From Klebsormidium nitens (Eukaryota > Streptophyta > Klebsormidiophyceae > Klebsormidiales > Klebsormidiaceae): DNA of 64,000 nucleotides. Both the position numbers and the translations under genes were made by a program. Location of the stretch: positions 18,789 through 82,788 of the forward strand of contig DF237361.1 of the NCBI GenBank assembly GCA_000708835.1. Reading direction: 5' to 3'. Below are positions 36,101 to 45,964 of the stretch, one piece after another; within the stretch, counting starts at the first letter, position 1, and each line of letters begins with the position of its first letter. Under the pieces are notes generated by a model. The model did not search any database and was not told the origin of the DNA. It saw only the letters and a list, made by a program, of their open reading frames with translations.

Positions 36101-37918
36101 ACGGGGAGGCTTTTCTGCAATTGCCTTTCTAATAGCTTTGAGCAGGTGGAAGATTGAGAGCTCGCCTTGATTGCCGTCTCACGGATAATGTGCCAGTGAC
36201 TATAGATTGAAGAATTGGCCGCAGTAAAGTTACTGAAAAAAAGCAAACGAGAGCCAGACTCAAACTCCACATTTCGGGGTATCAAGCTACCATGCCGTGA
36301 GCAGCATCGAAGTATCACAGCTGCGCGCCGAAAGCAGGCTCTTCCTCACCTCAACAATCACTCGCCTTTGCAGCAGGGTCAAGGAGGGTAACCGAAGTCT
36401 CGATGAAGGCGCCTCTTCATGCGTTGAAGCAGCAAGGATCGCGCCATGCCATTCTGAGATCTGATGAACCATCTTTTCGATGGAGATGGTGTCCTCGGGG
36501 GACAGATCACCGTACTCGTGGTCCCGGAAAGAGGCCGCCTCCCGCAGCTTCCGATCCAGGTGCAGCTCCTTAAAGGAGCGCTCCCCATCGTCGGACAGAT
36601 ACGGAATGCCTGCGCAAGGCAACAATCAGGCTTAAGCATGAGATGATGCAAACTAACAGTGACGAACCTACTTCATTTTCAAGCACATCAGAATTTGGAA
36701 TGAAGGTGATAATGCAAAGCCACTAGTGGGGGTTCCATTAATGGAGTTGCAAAGATGAGCTATTCAAAACTTTTGCTGCACCTCGACCCCGCACATTGAG
36801 ATGGCCTAAGAAAAATCTGAAGGCCTGGGAAAAGCAGAAAGAGCACAACATTGCGCCTCACCATTGTTCAACGATTCTGTCATCTCGATCCTGTTGAGCA
36901 ACAGGAACTTCAAGGAGGCCGCCTCGCAGTAGAACGAGGGGGTGTTCTTGACAGGGGGGCTGATCAGGAAGTTGAATGGAGACACCTCAAAGCGGCCCTT
37001 GCCTGGCTCCCACCGGAAGGGACACAGGCCAACTTGCAACACCACAAAGTTGGCGGCGCTCTGCTTCCTCTTGGCGTAGATCGTGTCCTTGTTGTCAAAC
37101 TCGCCCATCTGCTGCCACGGCGCGGCGTTGATACCCGTGTATTCAAGGTCAAAGGCGACAAAGTCCGCTTCTCGGATTGCCTGAAAGACTCTCGGCAAGC
37201 TGTCCTGGAACGTGTGGCCCCGTATGCGCGTGTAATCAAGTAGCCCTCTAGGTTTCGATCTCGCCCCACCCGGCGACTGCCTCTTCTGCTTCGGAGCCGC
37301 CAGTCCCAAACCTGCTGCTCCGGTGTCTGCACCACCACTGGTCCCTGAGCTTTGCATGCTGCCAGTCTCAGGCGGCGTGTCAGAGGCCTTTTCGGCGTCC
37401 TGGCTGACTCCATCGCTTGTGACCGCTTCTGGAAAGTTGTCTTGAGCGATGGATGTGGTGGTGCTGGGCTCGACCGGTGCTACATCGTTGCTGCTGATGC
37501 TGCTACATGACCTGACCGGAGCCCATGGCGGTTCTCTCAAGAAAAGGTGACTCTTCCCAACCCAGGGCGCAGCAACGCAGGCTCGTAAGGAGCTCGGGGC
37601 CACAGATTTCTGAGGCGTCAGCGATTTCTCTTTGTGTGGGACTGCAGGCACAGCTAAGTGGTGGTAGTGTCGTCCATGTGACCTCCCTGCGCGAAATGCA
37701 GCTTTCAAAGAGGCCGCGTCCACAACAGCTTGGTGGGCAAATGAAAGTGCGCCTAAAGGCACTTGCTGCACCCGACCATCAGAAGCCCTTTTGAGGTTGG
37801 TTGCCACCGACTGGATGCGGTTCTTGTTTCGTCCAATGGGTGCGAATGTTTGGAAAGCTCTCCGGTTGAGAAGAAGGTTCAAGGTCGCTGATGCGCGAAC
37901 AGCACTATACGAAAGCAT
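33144..37918 (-). CDS. PARN: Poly(A)-specific ribonuclease, PARN type (DEDDh deadenylase)
   Basis: Exons 37918-36862, 36609-36350, 36037-35758, 35315-35093, 34814-34560, 34074-33144; 1001 residues, all phases agree. DEDD residues are visible: Asp and Glu in DFVAFDLEYTGI (about residue 250), Asp in VGHNCMLDLMHILDKF, His and Asp in AKHDGGLDAFAAG. A C-terminal part after ANLLYAGMIHNTRASFSLL resembles the PARN RNA-binding extension. PARN shortens poly(A) tails; the plant homologue AHG2 acts on mitochondrial mRNA, and the basic N-terminus here fits import, so a mitochondrial site is plausible. About 200 N-terminal and 110 C-terminal low-complexity residues make it longer than the ~640-690 residue norm. 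The acceptor at 34815 lies inside an open frame and was chosen because only it keeps the phase. Confidence 0.9.
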
Positions 37919-38556
37919 GCCTCCCGGGGCGCAAAATCAGAACGCTAGCATCCCCTCTTCTGGTGGCCGCAGTTACCTGACAATTCAGGGACTCACCTAC
38001 CGTGCTAGCCCATCTGACACTTTAAGTTTAACTGAGGACAGCTCCAATCCTAAGCTAGGCGCAGGAGGCGAGGAACCTCGGTGGCAAAATGTGGAACTAG
38101 ATTCAGAGCCCAATGGCTCTGGTTCATACTCCGGGTTTCTCGGCGACAACTGTAGCCAGTAGGACGTAGGCACCCGTCAAATTCACCAGGTGTCGGGGAT
38201 CCCCCAGGCTCAGAATGGGAGAGTCAGGACTCAGAAGCTAGAAGCTCTCGAGTCTTCACCCCTTCTTCACAAGGAGGATTCAGGGCAAACTCAGCGGCTA
38301 AAAGATGGAGGAAGATTGAGAAGGAAGAAGGACGGTCTAGGTTTCTTCTGCTAGGTGCTCTCCTGTACTAGAAGCTGGGATCAGCTCTTGAGTAGTAGCT
38401 TAATTGGCCAAATTGGGGAGGATCCACTAGCTGCGCTTTGTGGCATTGACGTGGCGCCAACATCGTCAACGCCAATCTCTTTCCTTAATCAACTGGATCT
38501 GGCTCGCAGTTTGTCATGAAGCGCAATCGCGGCAGGTGGATCAGAGGCCAGTGAAA
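37919..38556. other. Divergent spacer between PARN and AP-3 sigma genes
   Basis: About 640 bp that must contain both promoters. Rich in AGAAG/GGAGGA purine words around 38270-38340; no clear TATA box. Confidence 0.45.
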
Positions 38557-40264
38557 ATGATCAAAGCGGTCCTAATTATCAACAATGTTGGGAAGCCGCG
38601 CCTGACAAAGTTCTATGAGCCAGTAGTAAGTCATTCTTGCGACTTTTAAGAAGCAAAATTGAATCTGTTGCTGGGGTTCATGTGGAATCTTGCCTGCTTG
38701 AATGATATCTCCGTTTCCATAAGTTGCTCCTATCAAATGTGTTATCTGTTTCCTATGTGGCAATATAAGATGAGAGCTCTCAGCAGCAGGACATGGTTGC
38801 GAGCAGTGCTTGCATTGGCCATTGCATCAGGGTTCGTGTCAGCATTGGCAACCTCCAGAGCGATTATCAGCACCTGCCCCTCTGACGAATTGTCGTCTCT
38901 GGGTCCGCTCAAGCATTGACCGTGAAGGGTGGTCAGGCCCTTCATGGGTCCGCTCAAGCATGTCACTCGCTTCAAGAGCAGGTGCAGGATTACGGTTCAA
39001 TCGGTTTCAAAAGGGACTGTGTGTAAGTGATACGCTCTTAAAGTGTGCAGGTTCCTGAGAAGCAGCGTGAACTCATTCGCACAACCTACTCGATCCTTTC
39101 AAAGAGGGCGGATAATCTGTGCAGCTTTGTTGAAGATGAGAGCGCTTTTGGCAAGGTGAGCGCAGCACTGCAAAGAGGGCACTCCCAGAGGATATTAATG
39201 GCAGCTCTTGAGAGGCTTGGTCAAGACAGGAGACAGTACATGCTGCTCGCATGTTTAGGTTGCAAGTCTTTTGTAATGATCCAGAAGATATGACCTTGGC
39301 GCACAGCAGCTAAACACAGCGATGAAATTCAAGCAGGTGATTCAGGAGAATTGATGACCATGCAAGGTGCTGGAGCATTCAGCCCCTCAAAAGCCTAGAC
39401 CTCTGAACTATGCAGGGAACGAAGGTGGTGTACCGTCACTATGCCACACTCTACTTTGTGTTCATTGTTGACAACACGGAGAGCGAGCTAGGCATCTTGG
39501 ACCTCATCCAAGGTGAGTGAATACAAATCTGGAGCCCTCACAAAAAGCGACCTCTTCTGTCCTGCTCTTCCACCTTAATATTCAAACTGATTGAGTCTGC
39601 TCTTGGATCAAGATCTGCTCATTTCTGCCTGGCAACATTCAAAAATGAGAGGTCCTTGCTGTGTTGCTGGTTCCAAACAGCCAGGGTTGCATTCTGCTTG
39701 TTCTTTGCTGTCGGTTTACACTAGTTTATAGCCTTCGGCAGGTCACCCGTCCGCGCGAACCTTTAGGCCCAAAATTCTTGAAATGAACAATCCTCATAAG
39801 CATCTTTCAAGATTCCTCGCAAATAAGTATACGGATATCTGACCGCTTCCACTCATAAGCCAACAGGAACTGCTCGGCTTGCTTGCCGCTTGCCACAAGC
39901 ATTTTAATGACGAGGCATCTTCCACTCCAATCTTGAACTTTTAAATGCTGCCTCAAAGTTTCCCTATTGACCAGAGTGGGGGCAAGAAGAAGCTTTATAT
40001 GGCTCCTATCAACAGCAGGGTAAAAGACGATTTCATAAGGCTCCAGTTTACCGCAAGGCAAAAGAAAGCTTTTGAATGCCGCCCTCTCTCTATGCAGTAT
40101 TCGTGGAGACACTCGACCGCGTGTTCCAGCACGTGTGCGAATTAGATCTGGTGCACAATTTCCCGCGCGCTAATGCCGTGCTGGACGAGATCGTGATGGG
40201 CGGCCAGGTGCTCGAGACCAACAGCGCCGATGTGGTCAAGGCACTCAGCGACATGCAAAAGTGA
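38557..40264 (+). CDS. AP3S: AP-3 adaptor complex small subunit (sigma-3 adaptin)
   Basis: Small subunit of the AP-3 coat that sorts cargo from Golgi or endosome to vacuole. Exons 38557-38625, 39051-39155, 39416-39512, 40098-40264; 145 residues. Diagnostic stretches: MIKAVLIINNVGKPRLTKFY, VVYRHYATLYFVFIVDNTES, ELGILDLIQVFVETLD, FQHVCELDLVHNF and IVMGGQVLETN. YRHYATLYFVF with SELGILDLIQ distinguishes sigma-3 from sigma-1/2/4. It ends soon after the last conserved helix, shorter than the plant (~166) and animal (~193) proteins as I recall them. The first intron contains two copies of TGGGTCCGCTCAAGCAT (38900 and 38945). Confidence 0.95.
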
Positions 40265-41499
40265 GGCCCTAGATCATCTTCAAAACAAACGAAATTCATC
40301 AGGCGAAGTACATAGTCTATGCACAGAAGAAGAGGGGCGCGCTTGCTTGCATGTACATGGTCTGCGTTTTCGTCTTTTTCGAAAGCAGGGTCTTCTGTCT
40401 TTGTAAGGTGTCGTGTCTTTGCTTGAATGTGGCGTCTTAAACCTGACGTGTGAAATCAAGGGTTGTTCCTCAACAACCAGGCGTCCTTGAGATGAGGCTG
40501 ACTTGTGAAGGATGAGGACTGCTGGATTGATATCTCGAACGAATCCATGATTGATCCATCCTAGCTCGTACCTTTTGTGCAAGGGCGCCGTTTGGATCCG
40601 TCAACTACCCTTTCTGGGGTGATGTGAATATCTGCCGGCATTCAGTTACCGTTATATCTCCTCTGGCACAGCAAACTTCAAATCGATCTTGAAAAGACGG
40701 TCGTTCTTATTGAATGCAGGTTGGATAGGCAGCCGAGTGTGACCACCATCCGAGCACCCGGTGCTTTGCGAAGTTAAGTGAGTTCCAGAAACGTACCAAG
40801 TTCAGAGATTGGTAATTTCAGCCCTGCTCATCAAGTGCAGCTAGCAGCCCGCAAGACCATGTTTGACGCAATAATGGTCAAGCCGGGGTTTACAACGATG
40901 CATCGATGCAACGACGATCGATGCCATGGCCAGTCCAAAAAAATTGAACATGTTCATACCTGACAATTGCTTGACGACACTTTATCACCGGTACCGTCAT
41001 GAATAGAAATTGCCCGGCAATATAGAATCGACCATCGGTGTGATTTCAAGGTTTTCTGCAGCAGCTAGGATCGCTGGGTTATAGTCGGTCATGAAGAGCT
41101 TCTTGTTTGCAAAGGACATATACATATGCGTAATATATCGGATCGAATTTCTTTATACTCGTGTACAGAATCTTCATCCAGACATGCGCGTGAGGAAGCA
41201 TGTGAACATGGACGGCTGGGCATGCACTTGCACAACAGCTTTTCAACCCGTGCATGTGACATGCTGATTTTTGGAAAGTGGCTTATAATCTGGATGAGAG
41301 TAATTCGATTAAGAAGTGGGCGTACACCCGCATAATCGCATGTATCTCCAACACCAGTTCTTTCAGGATTGGGAACTCTTAGACAAAAGCATGCCGCGCT
41401 CCGAAGAGGTCTGACTTTGCAACGCAGCAAGGACAAGCGCCAATCGCTCGCTTACTTAAAATGGACAGCAAGTTCTGCATAAATGTGACACTGTCGTAC
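40265..41499. other. Intergenic gap between convergent AP-3 sigma and polyprenol reductase genes
   Basis: About 1.2 kb, no exon recognised. The part 40890-41270 is one of the CATG-rich islands (for example GATGCATCGATGCA near 40899 and GGGCATGCAC near 41218). Confidence 0.6.
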
Positions 41500-44032
41500 C
41501 TAGAACAGCAAAGGAACAATTGCTTTTCTTTCTTTAGGATAATCCTCGAACTTTGTAACGTACCATCGTCTTGCTAGCTGTGCAGCATATGTCAAGTTGG
41601 CGACCTACAAGACGAACGAAGCGAAACCTTCAGCAATGAATGGCTGGAGAGCTAATGGCCGTGACAATCGTAGAACGTGCCAACAACTCCGACAGCTTGG
41701 TTGAGTTGCTCCCAGTCAGAACAAGATACTTTCGGCTACTAGAGTACAGCCCAGATCGGGCAATGAGTAGAGCGGGACCCTACTTGTGCGTCCAAAGCCG
41801 GAGTGCCACAGAAACAGACTTTGGACCCTTCAAGGAAAGTGCTTGGAGTGAATCGGACAGCCGCTTGTCCTCGAAGCAACTTGTGAAGCATGTGTTCCAA
41901 GGCATGTGTCCAACTAGCCTCCGCTATGTTTGGTTCTTCAATTCATCATGCACTCCAACCCCTGCCTAAAGCTCCACCGAGCGAATCCAGAGGCTACAAA
42001 CAATTTTACAGGCTGAGAGAGAGTCTCTGTACCCGGAAAAAGCAATACTTACCACCCAGGAGAACATGAGCCAAATAGTGAGATCCTTTCCTTCACTCAC
42101 GACGACCAAACCTAGGTATAGAAGCTGCACACGAGGAGAGCACTCGTTGGAAACTACACGGAAGATGTTCACACCGTCCATAAGCAGAGGAAGAGCCTGC
42201 GCTTACAGCAGGGATATGCGGCGCAATCTCTTGTCTGATCCGTATGCACATGGTGGTGGCTGCGGCCACAAGCACGCGGTGAACGAAGTTGTACACATTG
42301 ACAAGCATTCGGAAGAGCCGTCGAGAAGAGCGACCTTACAATTTCTGCCAGGTAGTGCGGACAGGCGACCCATTCGAACCAGTCCCCCCGAGGGATTCTA
42401 TAGACCGGGATCTTGTCGAAGGGGCCTGACCGATGTCGTAGCCCAGCCTGCGTGCAACACTTTCCTGATCAGAAACCAGAAGGTTGGGAGTCGCGTCCAG
42501 AGATCGTCATCTGGTGGGCGAACTTTGTGAAGTCGTCAGATCCGCTTGAACGAAGACCTTTCAGAGCAGGCCCGCAACACGAAGAGCACAGCGCGTCACC
42601 CTGGGCCTTACTTCTGAAGGTGCGTTGCAAATCAAACGCAAAACGGCAAGGACTGATTACACTGCCGGGAGCAGTTTTTGTTTCAGCAATGAAACGAAGA
42701 CGTGGAGTGGACGATCGTGTTTCAAAGCAGTTCTTGCCAGCACAAAGCCAAAGATGCGCAGTCTGAGTTGCTCACCAAAATTTGCCCCAGTTGATGTTGC
42801 TTGATGTTGGCAAAGATAAAGAGGAGGCCTCCCAGCACTTCGTGCCAGGAGAAGAGGCCCCAGACCGTCTTCACCTTCTTGGAGCGGTGGACATAGAGGG
42901 TCAAAGGTGCCGCCACGTAGTAACTGCATAGAACGACTACTTGTCTAAGAAAACTCTCAGGCGCCGACCTGGTCGAAAGCAATTGCACCCTCACGTACCT
43001 TCAGCAGACTTCAAAAGGAAGAGTCTACTTGCGGAAGGACGTGAGGTACGAGCGCGCATCCTTTCAATCAACCTGCCCAAAAATCCTCGATTAGAATCTC
43101 AGTATGATTCAACTGAAAAAGTGACCAGAAACATGGGCGCAGAAGCTACTTACCAGAGGCCGTACACGTAACTCGCAATGTGCATCCTGGACCCCGGGGC
43201 GTGCTTCTCCAGCATCGTGCTTTCGCACAGCCGCCGAGCAGTGTGAACTAGCATGAGGGCCAGCAAGAAGATGGACTCCGCATGTTCGAAACCCTCAGCG
43301 AACGGGTGTGGTTTCTTGGGCTGGGGTGTGTCTGACGGTGAGGGCCAGAACCTGAAGTTCTCGGGATAGAACGTGTGGTGAATGAGGCCGAGGGTGCTCA
43401 TGAAGCCAACCAGGTAGAAATGGGAGAAGTAGTCCTGGGGGACCGTGACGTCCTGCACGCAGAAGAAGAGTGCTTACACGATGCTTGCGGCAAAGTGCTT
43501 ACATGATGCTCTTGTTGTTGGTCTCTGGTTCTGCTGTCCTGCGTTCTGAGGGCATGCGAGAGAGAAGGTTGACTTAGGATGTGCTGTGGCTTCTTAAGCC
43601 TCATGATGTCTGGACAGAAGTTTTTTTTAGTCACGCAGAAAGAGCATCTCGTTCAGCGATATGTTTGGTAGCAAACCCGTCACATTCAATCAAGTGATTG
43701 ATTAGCCACTCTACAGACTCTTGTGCTGGCAGAGCATGAATGATGGTCAATCATCTGACGTCAAATCGTATAGGCTCCATCATTGTCGCATCACTCACCC
43801 ACAAGCGGGCCAGGGGCCCCTTCTTCGCACCAGGATCGACTTTCTCAACAACCCGAAGCTTCCCCCGTCCCGCACTCTTCCGGAGGAAGCGCTGGTAGAA
43901 ACCAAATGGGAGAACACCCAGGACCACAAGAGTAGTTGACAGCAACCAGAAGACTCTCAGTGCGCCGATGAGAAAGCTCCCAGCCAGGGCGTCAGATAGA
44001 ACTGATGCGCCGGAATCCACTGCCTGTTCCAT
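41500..44032 (-). CDS. PPRD: Polyprenol reductase (SRD5A3/PPRD type steroid 5-alpha-reductase family)
   Basis: ER membrane enzyme reducing the alpha-isoprene unit of polyprenol to dolichol, needed for N-glycosylation. Exons 44032-43799, 43452-43154, 42923-42776, 42447-42340, 42124-42053, 41604-41500; 321 residues, close to the human 318. Landmarks: ESIFLLALMLVHTARRLCES, IASYVYGLCYYVAAPL, QHQLGQILAGLR, IPRGDWFEWVACPHYLAEI, and the C-terminal NLTYAAQLARRWYVTKFEDY followed by P and an Arg/Lys end. Multiple hydrophobic segments fit six or more membrane helices. The last exon is only 35 codons, but its motif, acceptor (TCTTGTAG) and phase fit exactly. Confidence 0.93.
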
Positions 44033-45079
44033 CACTTCTGCAGATTGTCGACGAACTGACTCCTAGAAAGCCCTTGCCGATGACCCTTCAGCCCTTGGAC
44101 ATCTGGGTTCTCCCCTGCGAGGCAGATATGATTATACTTGTCTCAAAAACTTTGGTTGCTGTAATATGTGGCATCTGGTAGCTGGAATGTAGCAACATTC
44201 TTGACTACAGTAGAGAAAATCAGATGAAAAGCCTGAGAACATGGTGTACCTCAAAAGAAGTGCACACAGTATCGTCATCTAGAAGCTTGACCGCAAAATC
44301 GTCAGCAGCTGTTTGTTCCGCAGGGCTTTGTTTCTCAATGCGTCCAAGAACTACAGAGCAAATCCTTTGAAGTTACTGAGCTCACAGGTCTGCCACAAGG
44401 CATCAGGGGCAGGTCCGTCGAAGACAACGTCCCCGTCATTGACAACATCACTGACAAGGTTTTTAGAACCAGTCATTCTGCAATTCCCTGGACAAATCCC
44501 TGGATAGAATTACCTAGCTTCGAAACCAATGTTGAAGAAGTTGATGCTGTGCTGTTTCTTATCTTGCAGCTTCACTCATTGATATGTGGCGTAATAGCTT
44601 GGCAAGGTAATAACAGAGCCCAACTTTTTTAAAAGCAGGGAGGAATCACCTGTCAGTGTCACTCTCCCACCGCACTCTGAGCACTATAAAGTACTGCCGA
44701 AACGTTGGCTGCACAAAGTCTTGCACACCAGCACCAATCAGAAGAATGTGAGAAACTAACATTGACAGCTTACCAGCTTTGGCGCCTGCGCAGAATCCAG
44801 CACAATCGGCTCACAATTATGTTTTTTTCTAGCTGGCTCCGCCCCAACTTGAGCCCCTTCGAATGCAGACGCAAGGGGGGGAGCGAAAGCGAGAAAGGGA
44901 AGAATGGTGGAATGGAAGGGAAAAGAAGGGATCGCTGGAGGAATGAAAAGCAAAACAAGCACAACGTCTCAGACACGGGCGCCTACGACGATGTTTTGAA
45001 GGCGAATTTGTGGCGAATGTTGCTCTTCTAGCCAAAGACGTTGCACCGACCGGCTGTAAACCAGGGATGCGGACAGGAT

Positions 45080-45150
45080 TTTGCCCCGGGGCGCTTCTGC
45101 GCCCCGGGCCTTTGCCCTGGGGCGCTGGCCAGCTTCGCTGGGGCGCAGAA
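45080..45150. repeat. GC-rich palindromic repeat, copy 1
   Basis: Arms CCCGGGGCGC (45085-45094) and GCGCCCCGGG (45099-45108) pair perfectly around the loop TTCT. A second part (CTGGGGCGC..., 45117-45147) follows. About 45 bases are closely similar in direct orientation to 45520-45565. Confidence 0.85.
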
Positions 45151-45519
45151 AGTAGTACCGGGCTCCAAATACGCCCGGTTCCCTTATCACGTGCTATATT
45201 ACGGGCCTGCATGAGACGCCTTATACTCCTCCAGAAGTTGAATTATCTATGGTACCTATTGGATCAAAACGCTACTGACTACATTTCGCTTATACAGGCA
45301 GTAGTTGCAAATATGTATAAGAAGATTTTCTCATCTGGCACAAATTGTCAGATAATGATCCGATAAAATGCTGGCAAGTAGGCACTTATAATACTGAGAT
45401 CCTCATCCAAATCGTCAGCCAGCGCTTATGGCATATGTCATCTCACCTGTAGTATAGCCTGTTCAAATTTTACCACATAAAGTATCCGAATATAGTCCAT
45501 ATTCATGCTTAGGCCCAGA

Positions 45520-45610
45520 TTTGCCCGGGGGCGCTTCTGCGCCCCGGCCCTCTGCCCGAGGGCGCAGGATATTTCCCGGGGGCGCTCCGCGCCCCATTCT
45601 GCGCCCCGCC
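45520..45610. repeat. GC-rich palindromic repeat, copy 2
   Basis: Shares the core GGGGCGCTTCTGCGCCCCGG with copy 1, again with a TTCT loop, then adds two more GGGCGC/GCGCCC hairpin halves (45560-45606). Both copies have a CTGTAAACC word within about 50 bp. Confidence 0.8.
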
Positions 45611-45964
45611 AGCACCCCTGCTGTAAACCGCAAGAACGCCTAGATCTTGCGGAAGCGCACTTTCAGCAAAATTTCGGAGAACCCGCTCCGGATACCGTTT
45701 CTTGGGCACATTTAACTTTTATGTAGATTCCAGGGATTTGTTGCCATTTCCCCATCCTGCCCCTTTCACATTCTAGCTGCCGCTTCCCATTCTGCCCCAT
45801 GTGCACAGGTTCTGCGGTGAAGAGGTGTGTCGTTGGTAGCAGCTAGAGAGTCGATTCCTTCTACGTGCAAGCATAGGAAAGGAAAGAGCAAGGTACCAGC
45901 TTGCTTGTTTGGTGCGAGGCGAACGAAGGCCGCGCACTTTGACCTGCGGGCTAGCGTGCTAAAG

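Larger units (their letters stand above)
44033..45964. other. Long divergent spacer between polyprenol reductase and kelch genes
   Basis: About 1.9 kb, the longest gap. No exon is supported. It has a purine-rich stretch at 44872-44950 and two GC-rich palindromic repeats (45080-45150, 45520-45610) in AT-rich surroundings. Confidence 0.6.

Noticed and set aside
41920-41965. Alternative last exon of polyprenol reductase
   Set aside because: In frame it gives only 14 unconserved residues before a stop, while 41604-41500 gives the full family C-terminus.
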